The notes under the pieces: generated by a model
Told to the model about the DNA's origin: nothing
The model's input: the letters and a program-made list of their open reading frames with translations, nothing else
Databases searched by the model: none
Assembly (NCBI RefSeq): GCF_963576675.1
Contig: NC_088911.1
Coordinates: 132,435,929-132,499,928 of the forward strand
Reading direction: 5' to 3'
Source of the DNA: Euphorbia lathyris
Taxonomy: Eukaryota > Streptophyta > Magnoliopsida > Malpighiales > Euphorbiaceae
DNA length: 64,000 bases
Position numbers and translations under genes: made by a program
Shown here: positions 11,176-21,573 of the stretch, in pieces
Position numbering within the stretch: the stretch's first letter is position 1
How the letters are laid out: the number at the start of each line of letters is the position of its first letter

Positions 11176-12512
11176 TGTTGAAACACCTTTCCACATAATT
11201 TTGATTTGACAAAATTGTTTAAGTATAATTTAAAATACATATTCTAAACACACTAAGTTTAAATGTCTTGATTTATTCTACTAATGTGTTTATTCAATGT
11301 TGAGTTAAAAATGTTATAAGACATAAGAATCAAAAGGCCCAAGCCCAATACGGAAGCCAAGGCCCAAGTCAAACAACTCAGTACACTCGGCCCGCGTATG
11401 TCAAGACGTTGCCGTTTTGGAACAAAGCGCAACTCAGCAAACGGAAGGATCTAGAAGACCTTCGGGAACAACTTCAAGATGAAGCTGCTGAGTAGTCTCG
11501 ACAAAGCGTACAAGACAGCAGCTGGCGAAGCAAAACTTCCAGACAAAGTATTTCCCCTTTTGGCAAAGTTCAGACGACACAGTATGCTGTCTAGTTGACT
11601 TTACCATAAAAGGAGAGACCGCCTGCTGAGCTGACCGAGGACAGAAGATACACAATTCTGATTGGCCGATAGCTCTGAGCAAGTCAGGATGACAACGACA
11701 TGTAGCTGTTTCCCTCCAACGGTTATTTCGAAATTCGAAATGACCGATGCCTAGACGTCTCTATAAATAGTGCCATCACAAGCTTTATTACACACAGAAC
11801 TTGATCAAGCAGTTACGCTGACCAAATTTCTACAAGTTCTGCAAGCAAAGAAGCAAAGCAAAATCTTACACTACAATTCTTATATCTGTGTAAAAGTCTA
11901 GAGTGATTGTTTCAATCGTCTAAAGTGTCTTAGCAAATCTTTGTATAGGACAAAACACTTATCATTTCTAGAGATAGAAAGGAGAAGCTGAGTACTCGGT
12001 TTTAAGTACTCAGCGTGAGATTAGGATTGAGTAGAGGTATAAAGGAAGGTACTCTTGTCATACTCAGTTGCTGATATTGTAAAAGGTTTGAGGCTCTACC
12101 TTTAAAGAGCTCAGTAGAGGATTCGAAATCTCGGAACGTGTTCCGGGGATAGGACGTAGGCTTAGAAGAAGCCGAACCTGGATAAATCTGCTGAGTGAAG
12201 TATTTCTTACCTTAACTCCTTATATATATTGCTTGCTTAAAATAACCAAAAACTGACCAAGTAAAGAAGGTCAAGTTGAGTTGTGCGCGCTGAACGTCTG
12301 AGCTCAGGAATAGACTCTAAGTGCTATTTCCTGACTCAAGCTAAGAAACTGACCTAGTCACCAGTTGACTAAGCCAGTATCTTGTTGTTTACTCAGCGCC
12401 ACTGTTAAAACCTTTTTCCTTAGAAAAAGAAGTCTGCCCTAATTGCGAAAAAGTGTAAATAGTTCCTAACCCCCCCTTGGAACTATACTTGCAACCCTAC
12501 AAGGGACCAACA
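11176..12512 (+). repeat. 3' LTR of the Copia element
   Basis: 1337 bp, the same length as the 5' LTR, with about 20 substitutions relative to it by eye. TATA box at 11762-11769. It ends ACCAACA at 12512, and the frame of the host Gypsy gag resumes immediately. Confidence 0.95.
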
Positions 12513-14930
12513 CTTACCGCCCATGTGAACCAATATGTGGCAGCAATGAAGCACATAATTCTGACGGAGGAACAGATCCTAGGGCTGTTCAGTGCCTATC
12601 TGGAAGGAGTTGTTGCCCTTGTGTGGTTTCATGCATCGCCGCTGGGAACGAAGAGAGATTGGAAAGAACTGGCGAAGGTATTCATCACCCAATATAGCTT
12701 CAACACTATGTTTGAGGTTACTTTGAGGGAGCTAGAAAGCACCAAGCAGCAGGTTGGGGAGTCTTTGTCCGAATTTGTGAGTAGGTGGAGAGCTAAGGCA
12801 GCAATTATGAAACAGAAGCCGTCGGAGCAGGATCAGATCCGGGTGGTAATCAACAATACTTTGCCGTATGTTAAGAATAAGTTGTGGTGTATGCCTTTCA
12901 CCGATTTTAATCAGATATATAGCTACACTTTGACAGTTGAGGGGGATGGAGAGCCTAAAAGAGCTTATACTAAATGGATGAAGTCGGGGTATAGTGTCGG
13001 AGGGCCAAGTACTAATGTAGAACCGGCTGCGGTAAAGGTGATTGAACTCAATGCTATCGGGAAAAGGCAGTTCGCCCAATTTGATCTGACCTATGCAAAA
13101 GTTTTCGAACGATTGCAGAAAAAGGAGTTGCTGAAAGCTTTTACTCCCAAGAACAAGACAGGACCCACACCACGGATGATAACTAGGGGATACTGCGAGT
13201 TCCACAGTAATTATGGGCACACTATTGAGAATTGCGAGAGACTGAAACACGAGATTCAGGATTTGATTGAGGAAAAGAAAATAGCTGATCCTTCGTCAGC
13301 AAACCCTTCCCCTAGGCGTAATCCCTTGCCTAACCATAGGGTGAGCATGATCGGGTCTGGGCTCGAAGAGAGTTTGATTGTGGAACCCTTCGGGGAAGAC
13401 GAGGAGGAGTTGTTGGACTCCGATGAGAAGAATAATGTGGGAAATGGTTTGTATGTGTCGGTTTTGGAAGAGGAGCCAACAGAAGAAGTGATGGATGATG
13501 GAACTAAAACTGAGAAAACCAAGGAAGTATCATCTCAGAGGATCATGCCTGTGTTGAAACTGTTTAGTGGGGTAGAAGACCCCGAAGCTCATTTGTATGG
13601 ATACGTGTGCGCTATGTTTGGGGAGCCATACAAAGTGGAAGAAGTCGCTCCATGGTTCTATCTCTCGCTGGTGGGCGAACCTTTGAAGTGGTTTCAATCG
13701 CTTCCTGACTCGACTAAACATGATTGGTCACTGATGTCAAGCTTGTTTTTGGTGAAGTATCGAAAAGCCCAAACACAGGTGGGGGAACATAGCGCGATGC
13801 AAATTGGGCCTATCAAACGTCCGTTTCCGACTGTCAGCAAGTATAATGAAGGCAAGGATCCCATGGAGCACTTGCATTTTTACCTATCCGCTATGGGTCC
13901 TTTGGGCTTCAAAGAGGACGAAATCACGAGTTAGTTTTACAACTCGTTGGCGGGAGAGTCACTAGTGTGGTATATGTCTCTTTCGATGAACGTTAAAGTG
14001 AATTGGGCTGAAATGACTAAGAGATTCATCAAGAAGTACACCGTAGGGGGATACCTAGAGGAAGTGCCGATGTTACCCGATGAGGAGACACCTGAGGCGG
14101 TGTTAACCATGGCTAAGTACAAAGGAGGTGAGAACCCCATCGACCATATAAACTGTTTCCGTGCCTACATGTTTGACGCAGGACTCTATCGAAGTGAGTT
14201 TGTTCAGCATTTTCCAAAGACACTCGTAGGAGAAGCTTTGATGTGGCACCAAATGCTCTTGGCAAAGGCAAAAGGGGATTGGGGGTCCCTCATGGAGGCT
14301 TTCGTGAAGAGATATGAGATGTACATCCCGTGGACTGGGTCGTTGGAAGATTTAGAAAGGATCAAGCAATTTCCCGAGGAAGCATTCGTGGATTATGCTA
14401 GGAGGTGGAGGTTCAAGTATGCCTCATGTCGGGTCACCTTGAGCGATCAGGAGCAACTCATGTGTATCCGAAGGGGTGCTATTCCACTCGTCGCTAGAAG
14501 AATGAATGGAGTGTTCCTCAAGGACTATGAAGAACTGATAGGCTGGGCTCGGTATGGATCGTCGGACCCTTCCTACGCAAATCCGAACGTCCCTCACGTA
14601 ATGGATCTGATGGTCGTGGATATTTGGGGAAGTTCCTCCGACGAGGAGGGTATCAATCAGAGAGTTCCGATCAACATCTGGGATGAGTCTGATGATGAGC
14701 TGGAAACGGCTGCTAGCACCGAAGGAAAGATCCTGCCAGGTTTTGAGATCTTCAATGATGTTACCGACTGGGGCAAAGGAGAAGCAAGCTGTTTCATCGA
14801 GGAGATCATGATGTTAGATCTTAATGCCGAGGAGCAGGTGATCACTATTGAGGCCACTGTGGGAGCGATGGATGAGCCCAGTACCTCCAAGACTTATGAG
14901 AAACCCGAGAACCCTGTTGATGACAACTAG
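12513..14930 (+). pseudogene. gag: Gypsy (Tat) gag with four tandem gag domains
   Basis: The true 5' end is at 924-1063; reading resumes right after the Copia LTR. Four segments share one gag-domain signature: D-P-x-A/E-H/D near the start, an aromatic or F plus SL-x-G/E-x-L-x-W in the middle, then a D-W pair and F-x-x-x-Y. They start at about 12516, 13555, 13855 and 14128 (DPTAH, DPEAHL, DPMEHL and NPIDHI). After the first comes a knuckle-like CEFHSNYGHTIENC at about 13195. In-frame TAG stops at 13932-13934 and 14928-14930 interrupt an otherwise single frame. Gag forms the particle. Finding four modules is unusual; a Tat gag normally has one or two. No aspartic protease motif is visible between here and the reverse transcriptase. 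Confidence 0.8.
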
Positions 14931-15195
14931 ATTACCGCGTTGTTTGAATCTGATGATGTACTCACCAATACTATCAATGAAATGAATTCTGATTTTGCTT
15001 ACTTGCTTAATGTTGATTCTGATCATTCCATGCATTCTCATTCATATAACATGCCTACATTTGAAATCAATGCAATAGAAATGTCAACTTTAAATCTTGG
15101 CACGGATGAAAATCCTAAACTTATACAAATTGCTCAAAAATTAACTACTGAAGAGAGGAAAGAATTTGAGAGAATAATTAAAAAAATACGAAATA
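14931..15195 (+). pseudogene. Gypsy gag-to-RT linker
   Basis: In frame with the upstream gag after the TAG at 14928, an acidic linker runs into the conserved lead-in to Tat reverse transcriptase (LTTEERKEFERIIKK, about 15143-15187). An A-run length change near 15185 moves the frame, and the reverse transcriptase continues in the next frame. This is where a protease domain would be expected, but no D-T/S-G motif is visible. Confidence 0.65.
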
Positions 15196-16580
15196 GTGTT
15201 TGCTTGGACATACGAAGACATGCCAGGAATCGATCGATCAATCGTAACTCACCGTATTCCAACGTACTCCGATGCTAAGCCCGTGAAACAGAAACTCCGA
15301 CGCATGAGGCCGGAATGGGCAGATAAGATCAGAGAGGAAGTGAAGAAACAGTTAGAAGCGGGGTTCATTGAAGTAATCGACTATCCCCCTTGGGTCACAA
15401 ATGTAGTGCCAATCGCGAAGAAGGACGGTAAAGTGAGAATGTGCGTCGATTATAGGGATCTCAACAAGGCGTGCCCCAAAGATGAATTCGCATTGCCTCA
15501 CATCGATGTATTAATCGACAGTGCAGCATCGAGCATCCTGCACACAAATGTTGACGGCTTCATGGGCTACATGCAGGTTCAAATGGCAGAAAGCACAAGG
15601 CAAAAACCTCATTCACAACTGAGTGGGGAACCTACTGCTATAGGGTAATGCCGTTTGGTTTAAAGAATGCCGGGGCAACTTATCAACGAATGGCCACGGC
15701 ACTGTTCCAAGATATGATACACAAGGAGGTGAAAGTTTAGATGGACGACATGATGGTCAAGTCGGAGAAGAGAGAGGGGAATTTCGCTGCACTTGAGAAG
15801 TTTTTGGCCCGAATTGCAGAATTCAAGCTAAGGTTGAACCCAAAGAAGTGCTTCTTCGGCGTTTCATCGGGGAAAATCTTAGGCTATGTAATCGGAAATA
15901 AGGGAATTGAAGTAGATCCCGACAAAGTGAAGGCCATACGGAAAATTCCGGCACCAAAGAATGAGAAAGAGATGAGAGGGTTCCTGGGGCAGGTTCAGTA
16001 TATCAGTCGGTTCATAGCAAGATTCACTGCGATCTGCGAGCCGATCTTTAAGCTGCTACGGAAAGATCAACCCAGGATTTGGAATGATAAGTGTCAGCAA
16101 GCCTTAGAGAAGGTCCGGGACTACTTGTCTAATCCACCAGTTTTGAGACCGCCTAAACTTGGAAAATCGCTTCTCCTCTATGTAGCGATCGAAGAGCGAT
16201 CTATTGGGGCAAGGCTGGCCCAAGAAGGGGACACCGGTGTGGATCACGCGGTGTACTATCTGAGCAAGAAGTTCTTGGAATACGAGCTTAAGTATAACAT
16301 GATCGAAAAGACGTGCGTGGAGGTAGTATGGTTAACAAAGAAACTACGGCACTATTTTCAATCTTACAAAGTGATCATTATTTCCCGAATGGATCCGGTG
16401 AAGTATCTGTACCGAACTCCGTCTCTAACAGGGAAGCTAGCCCGATGGTTGTTGCTTTTGTCCGAATTTGATATCGAATATGTAACAAAGAAAGTTATTA
16501 AAGGGAGAGCCGTAGTAGAATTTTTAGCCAATCAGCCTCTGAACGCAGAAAAAGAGGAGATAAGCTATGATTTTCCCGCT
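15196..16580 (+). pseudogene. pol: Gypsy (Tat) reverse transcriptase and RNase H
   Basis: The reverse transcriptase fingers and palm start with FAWTYEDMPGID (15196) and contain VRMCVDYRDLNKACPKD (about 15435-15485). A frameshift near 15595 follows, then MPFGLKNAGATYQRM (about 15649-15693). A TAG at 15738-15740 falls exactly at the first position of the YxDD box; the remaining MDD is intact. Thumb and connection with KCFFG and LGYVI follow, then the first RNase H (about 16150-16540, with LLLYVAI and the Y-x-x-x-E-K region). Residues are Tat-like. The stop at the catalytic box and the frameshift make this copy inactive. Confidence 0.88.
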
Positions 16581-16589
16581 GAGCACTTG

Positions 16590-17183
16590 AACACAATAGA
16601 AGTTATACCATGGAAGATGTTCTTTGATGGGGCAGTTAACTCGAATGGAGCCGGGGTAGGAGTGTTACTCATCTCACCGGAAGGAGAAAGGATCCCGATG
16701 GCAAAGAAGTTATCCTTCCCTCTTACTAACAATATGGCCGAGTATGAAGCGGGCATCTACGGGTTAGAGTCGCTAACGGCATTGGGAGCATCGTATGTGG
16801 AAATCTGGGGCGACTCAAAGCTGATCATCGAACAGGCATAAGGAAACTGGGAAGTGAGGGAAGAAAGGTTACGTCCATACCTAGACCAGCTAGAAGGGTT
16901 TGCACAAAGATTCAGCGAGTGTCGTTTTTATCACATTCCTCGAGCACATAATCAGGCAGCAGATGCTTTGGCCACTTTGGTATCGGTATGGGATAACCCT
17001 CGGAACCTTGCCTCGAAGCCTTTGGTATTGAAGAGGTCTCACAAACCATGCTACGAAGACGTAATGCTGTTGGGGACAGATGAAAAGCCTTGGTATTTCG
17101 ACATTGTAAACTTCATGAAAAGTGGGATATACCCGACGGAATCAGAACTTAGGGATCAAGCTGTGATCAGAAGGTTAGCTTAG
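16590..17183 (+). pseudogene. Second, archaeal-type RNase H of the Tat element
   Basis: A separate RNase H domain follows the first. It has the four acidic catalytic positions in order: FFDGA (about 16620), AEYEA (about 16740), GDSKL (about 16810) and AADALA (about 16960). An in-frame TAA at 16839-16841 and TAG at 17181-17183 break it. An additional archaeal-type RNase H between RNase H and integrase is an established marker of the Tat clade; it is thought to have been acquired separately from the original retroviral-type domain. Confidence 0.82.
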
Positions 17184-18333
17184 CAGTTCGTCATCCATAA
17201 TGACTTGCTTTACAAAAGGCACGCCAATGGTTTACAACTGAGATGCTTGAACGAGGAAGAAGCCCGTGAGGCATTGGAGTCAGTACACTTGGGAATTTGT
17301 GGAGCTCATATGGGAGGAGCAGGGTTGGCAAAGAAAATCATAAGGCAAGGCTTCTATTGGCTCACCATGGAAAGAGATTGTAACGAATGTGCGAAGAAAT
17401 GCCACGATTGTCAAATCCACGGAGATTACAATCATTTACCAGCTATGGAACTGCACGTGTTGGCACCCATTTGGCCGTTTGCAGCTTGGGGCATTGACAT
17501 CATCGGCGAGGTGAGACCTAATGTGTCGAATGGACATAAATCCATCACAGTTGCCATTGATTACTTCACCAAGTGGGAGAGGCAGAGTCGTTTGGCAAGT
17601 TGGGGTCTAAACAGATGAGGAAGTTTATCGAAAAACACTTAATCACCAGATTCGGAGTGCCTCATCACATAATCACAGATAATGGGGTCCAGTTTCAAGG
17701 AGAAGTGAGAGGTCTCTTCTGAGAATATGGTATTGAACATCACAGGTCTTCTCCGTATCGTCCACAAGCTAATGGCGCAGTAGAAGCGGCTAATAAGAAC
17801 CTTAAAAGGATCCTCGTAAAGACAGTAGAATCACACCGGAACTGGCACGAACAGCTTCCACTCGCTTTATGGGCTTATCGCACGACGGTTAGGATGTCAA
17901 CTGGGGCAACGCCGTTCTCCTTAGTGTATGGGGCAGAAGCAGTCCTGCCGATTGAGATTGAAAAGCGATCGTTGAGAATCGCGGTAGAAGCAGAAATTCC
18001 CGAGACGGAATGGGTGAAGAAGCGATATGAGCAGTTGGCATTGGTGGACGAGAAGAGAATGGAGGCTCTTTACCACGTGCAGTTATATCAGAGAAGGATG
18101 GCCCGAGCCTTCAACAAAAAGGTCAAGGTCAGCCCTATCAAAGAAGGGGATATGGTGTTGAAACAGAACGAGTGACGCACACCGACCCTAGGGGCAAGTA
18201 CAGGCCAAACTGGGAAGGACCATTCCTCGTGAAGAAAATCCTAAGCAAAGGGGCGGTGAAGCTAACTACTATGGACGGCATAGAGTTCTCCGAACCTACC
18301 AATCTGGATAGGCTTAAGAAATACTTTTCGTAA
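17184..18333 (+). pseudogene. Gypsy (Tat) integrase
   Basis: The HHCC zinc domain is visible (HLGICGAH at 17288 and C-x-x-C at about 17402). The DDE core follows: GIDIIG (about 17492), ITDNG (about 17672) and NGAVEAANK (about 17775). Lesions: a frameshift near 17580, TGA at 17720-17722, and a frame change near 18175. The C-terminal domain continues to TAA at 18331-18333 with the conserved WEGPFLV and LDRLKKY motifs and no chromodomain, as expected for a non-chromovirus. Integrase inserts the cDNA and makes the 5-bp target duplication. Confidence 0.87.
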
Positions 18334-19340
18334 AAAAAAAAAGAGAAAGAAATAAAAATTCCCGATAGGTCGAAAACCCGCAAAGGGCGACCTATGCAAC
18401 AATAAGGGACATCCCAATGGGTGAAAACCCGAAAGGGCGCTCATTTGAAAATTCCGGGATAATAAAAGGAGAGTTGAAAAATCGCTGGGATCTGAAAACC
18501 GAAAAAAGGCGGGTCCTGGTAACAGTAGTTGTATCTTGAGCAATTATAAAAATAATGTATAAGCGGCTAAGTATTTCTGTTGTTTGTAAATAAATAAAGG
18601 CATGAATATATTGGAAGAGAATGATTGGAATTATTATGATCGACTGAATGCATGGTATTGTAAGTCATGAGTTATAAACTTCTTTTCCCCACCACCAAAT
18701 AAAAAGCCTACCCAAATATCTTTCTCACATATACCCGCCATACATCACGATAGTACTAATAAAGTTGTAAACCGAAATAATGACGGGACTATCAATGAGA
18801 AGGAATCCCAAAGTCCCAAAAGCCCTCAAACGAATCAAAGCCTCCGAAGTAAGGTTCCCGCTCCTCGGCAACTCGGCGGCTCTCCACCGCAATCCACAAA
18901 CTCCCCTCAGCAGCTCGCTGGGCTTCTATATCCACACGGCTCCTCTCCTCGGCTGCTCGGCCTCGCTCCTCCCAGTTGGAGCGCTCATCCTCCCTATCCC
19001 GACAACGACGTCCGATCTAAGCGTCAGCATCCAGTGGCCACTCCCCTTGCCCAACCGCCACGTTCTCCTGTAATCTTCGGTCAATAGAATGGAGGTCTCC
19101 CTGTAAAGAAAATAGGAGGGAAGCAATGTATAAAAAAAAAAAAAGAAAAAAAAAAGAGAAAAAGAGAGAAAAATATTCATTCATAATCATGTGCATACAT
19201 ATCACTACACTAGGTCATACCATAAAAATATTCACCAGGTGATGGGCGTGACTCAAGTCGAGCCGCATGCAGAAATACTCGGATAGCTCCAAGAAATCCG
19301 TGCGAGTTTAGGCAGGCTCCGATAGGTAAATTAAAATTCG
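18334..19340 (+). other. Gypsy 3' UTR, proximal part with three related hairpins
   Basis: Non-coding. Just after the integrase stop, three short units share a GAAAACC(C)G then AAAGGCG loop (about 18372, 18433 and 18496). The first sits on an 8-bp perfect stem, ATAGGTCG (18365-18372) and CGACCTAT (18388-18395). From 18540 to 19340 there is only A/T-rich or C-rich unique sequence. The short ORFs at 18780-19073 show no recognisable domain. Confidence 0.55.
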
Positions 19341-19737
19341 ATCAATGGGCACAGGCCCCGCTATGGACTGTGGTCTACGGCATTATCAATAGGCACAGGC
19401 CCCGCTACGGACTACGATCTACGACATCATCAATGGGCACAGGCCCCGCTACGGACTGCGGTCTACGGCATCATCAATGGGCACAGGCCCCGCTACGGAC
19501 TGCGGTCTACGGCATCATCAATGGGCACAGGCCCCGCTACGGACTGCGGTCTACGGCATCGTCAATGGGCACAGGCCCCGCTACGGACTGCGGTCTACAA
19601 CATTATCAATGGGCACAGGCCCCGCTACGGACTGCGGTCTACGGCATCACCAACGGGCACAGGCCCCGCTACGGACTGCGGTCTACGGCATCATCAATAG
19701 GCACAGGCCCTGCTACGGACTTCGGTCTACGGCATCA
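19341..19737 (+). repeat. Tandem array A, 44-bp unit, nine copies
   Basis: The core GGCACAGGCC recurs at 19348, 19392, 19436, 19480, 19524, 19568, 19612, 19656 and 19700, exactly 44 bp apart. The unit ends with GACTGCGGTCTACGGC. Because 44 is not a multiple of three, the ORFs here are repeat artefacts. Tandem arrays in this position are typical of Tat/Ogre elements. Confidence 0.92.
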
Positions 19738-19770
19738 TCGACTCCGGCCAAACGCAGACGATCCGGGTAA

Positions 19771-19975
19771 AAAGAAGCGACTGCGGTCACAAACTCTCGG
19801 ACGAGTGATAAAGCCCAAATATCGAAGCGACTGCGGTCACAAACTCTCGGACGAGTGATAAAGCCCAAACATCAAAGCGACTGCGGTCAAAAACTCTCGG
19901 ACGAGTGATACAGCCCAAATATCAAAGCGACTGCGGTCAAAAACTCTCGGACGAGTGATAAAGCCCAGCTATCAT
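19771..19975 (+). repeat. Tandem array B, 50-bp unit, four copies
   Basis: GCGACTGCGGTCA starts at 19777, 19827, 19877 and 19927, each followed by an AAACTCTCGGACGAGTGATA type sequence. Copies are nearly identical, which suggests recent expansion. Confidence 0.92.
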
Positions 19976-19978
19976 CAA

Positions 19979-20362
19979 CAAAGGACGCCTGCAATCGATG
20001 TAGAGATTAGGGTCGAACGGTCGATCTGGAGATGTGCAAACGAAAGGACGCATGCGATCGATGTAGAGATTAGGGTAGAACGACGGATTTTGAGATATGC
20101 AAAACGAGAGGACGCCCGCGATCGATGTATAGATTAGGGTTGAACGGTTGATTTGGAGATGTGCAAAACGAGAGGACGCCCGCAATCGATGTATAGATTA
20201 CGGTCGAACAGTTGATTTGGAGATATACAAACGAAAGGACGCCTGCGATCGATGTATAGATTAGGGTCGAACGTTCGATTTGAAGATCTACAATACAAGA
20301 AAACGCATGCGCTCGATGTAGAGATTAGGGTAGAACGATGGATTTTGAGATATGCAAAACGA
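19979..20362 (+). repeat. Tandem array C, about 63-bp unit, six copies
   Basis: Units carry GGACGCC-GC-ATCGATGTA then GAGATTAGGGT, starting near 19983, 20046, 20109, 20173, 20236 and 20300. They are more divergent than array B. The GATTAGGGT end resembles the GACTAGGGT of array D. Confidence 0.88.
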
Positions 20363-20365
20363 AAG

Positions 20366-20752
20366 AGTACCTGCGGTCGAGATAAAGACTAGGGTCGCTA
20401 GAAAAAGCAACTTTACCTGCGGTCGAGATAAAGACTAGGGTCGCTAGAAAAAGCAACTTTACCTGCGGTCGAGATAAAGACTAGGGTCGCTAGAAAAAGC
20501 AACTTTACCTGCGGTCGAGATAAAAGACTAGGGTAGCTGGAAAGAGCAATTTTACCTGCGGTTGATTTAGAAACTAGGGTAGCTGGAAAGAGCAATTTTA
20601 CCTGCGGTTAATTTGGAGACTAGGGTAGCTAGAAAGAGCAACTTTACCTGCGGTCAATTTAGGCTAGGGTCGCTAGATAGAGCTATATACCTGCGGTCGA
20701 TTTAGAGACTAGGGTCGCCGGAAGGAGTGTTCGTCTGCAGTCGATTCAGAGG
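20366..20752 (+). repeat. Tandem array D, about 46-bp unit, eight to nine copies
   Basis: CTGCGGT recurs at 20371, 20417, 20463, 20509, 20556, 20602, 20648 and 20691, with a degenerate last copy near 20735. Each is followed by GACTAGGGT and a GCAACTTTA or GCAATTTTA type spacer. Confidence 0.9.
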
Positions 20753-20925
20753 CAAGGGCGGGACAACCGAGGCGAAGATCGAAGACGAAGCCGGAGCATG
20801 CAGCGTGGAGATCAGGTATTCTTCCTCCTACTCTATATGTGTCTTTTACTTTAATATATTTCCATTGCATGTGCCGTGTTAGCAAAAAACGTTTTCAAAA
20901 CACACACATCACTGTCAAAATAGAA

Positions 20926-20938
20926 AAGTAGGGGCAAC
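20926..20938 (+). promoter_or_regulatory. Polypurine tract of the Gypsy element
   Basis: AAAGTAGGGGCAAC lies directly before the TGTAGACACCG start of the 3' LTR. It is the expected plus-strand priming site for a Tat element. Confidence 0.7.
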
Positions 20939-21139
20939 TGTAGACACCGAGTCGGAGGACCTGTGACGAAAACCTGTAACAAGATGGTTGGGGCGGTTGG
21001 TTCCGGAAATTTTAAAAAAAGAGAAGAAAAAATATATAATAAAAAAAAGAAAGGAAGAATTAATGGGAGTCGCGGTCGTCAAGTGGACTGCTCGCGAGTG
21101 CTCAGCGACGTGGTGCGAGCGCCTAGCGGCAGCCGACGC

Positions 21140-21360
21140 GTGTCCGACGACAGTTGGACGCACGTCCGGTAGCGCGAGGCGCACGCTCGACGTCCGCTGG
21201 ACGTGCACGCCCGGCAGCGCGGGGCGCACGCTCGATGTCCGCTGGGCGCGCACGCCCGGCAGCGTGGAGCGCACACGCGACGTCCGCTGGGCGTGCACGC
21301 CCGGCAGCGCGGAGCGCGTGCTCGACGACCGTTGGGCGAGCGCGCCCGGCAGCCGCTGGG
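21140..21360 (+). repeat. GC-rich 45-bp tandem repeat in Gypsy LTR
   Basis: Units of exactly 45 bp beginning GACGTCCGCTGG (about 21199, 21244 and 21289, with degenerate units either side) carry a GCCCGGCAGCG core. Because 45 is a multiple of three, long open frames appear on both strands with 15-residue repeats. They are not supported as genes. Confidence 0.85.
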
Positions 21361-21550
21361 CGAGCGCGCCCGACAGCCGCTGGGCGAGCGCCCAACGACG
21401 TTGGGCGGACGCCCAACCCTCGTTGGGCGAACGCCCAACGATAGTTGGGCGTTCGCCCACCCATGTTGGGCGTCCGCCCAACGAAAGTTGGGCGTTCGCC
21501 CAACCGGCTTTGGGTGACGCCCAATTTTATTTGGGCGTCGCCCAAAGCTT
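21340..21550. repeat. Cluster of TTGGGCG/CGCCCAA hairpins upstream of the LTR promoter
   Basis: At least seven inverted repeats of the form TTGGGCG-NN-CGCCCAA follow one another every 30-35 bp, for example at about 21424, 21446, 21467 and 21489. They end 16 bp before TATTTAAG. Confidence 0.85.
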
Positions 21551-21565
21551 CCGGAATCTGTTGCC

Positions 21566-21573
21566 TATTTAAG
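21566..21573 (+). promoter_or_regulatory. TATA-like element of the Gypsy LTR
   Basis: TATTTAAG stands directly after the GC-rich hairpin cluster and before an A/T-rich region. It is the best core promoter candidate in the LTR. Confidence 0.5.

Larger units (their letters stand above)
1064..12512 (+). mobile_element. Ty1/Copia retrotransposon, Sirevirus-like, complete with both LTRs
   Basis: This is an 11,449-bp element with LTRs of identical length (1337 bp), a methionine-tRNA type primer site, gag, pol in the Copia order (protease, integrase, reverse transcriptase, RNase H), a long extra ORF after pol, and repeated polypurine motifs before the 3' LTR. An extra ORF downstream of pol, long LTRs and multiplied polypurine tracts are known traits of Sireviruses. 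About 20 differences between the LTRs can be counted by eye (roughly 1.5 percent), which points to a recent insertion. Coding regions carry several stops and at least two frameshifts. It lies inside the gag of the surrounding Gypsy element in the same orientation. Confidence 0.93.

Noticed and set aside
12477..12512. Gag start at 12477 within the Copia LTR
   Set aside because: A non-ATG start in the LTR that is only accidentally in frame. The real upstream part of the gag is at 924-1063.
18780..19073. 97-codon ORF rich in Pro and Leu after the integrase
   Set aside because: No domain, in the Gypsy 3' UTR, with no support on codon grounds.
19370..19858. ORFs with repeated RHRPRYGLRST peptide
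   Set aside because: Translation of the 44-bp array A in shifting frames. The array lies in a retrotransposon 3' UTR.
19341..20752. Regular direct repeats that could look like a CRISPR array
   Set aside because: Units are contiguous without unique spacers, the sequence is a plant retrotransposon and no cas genes exist.
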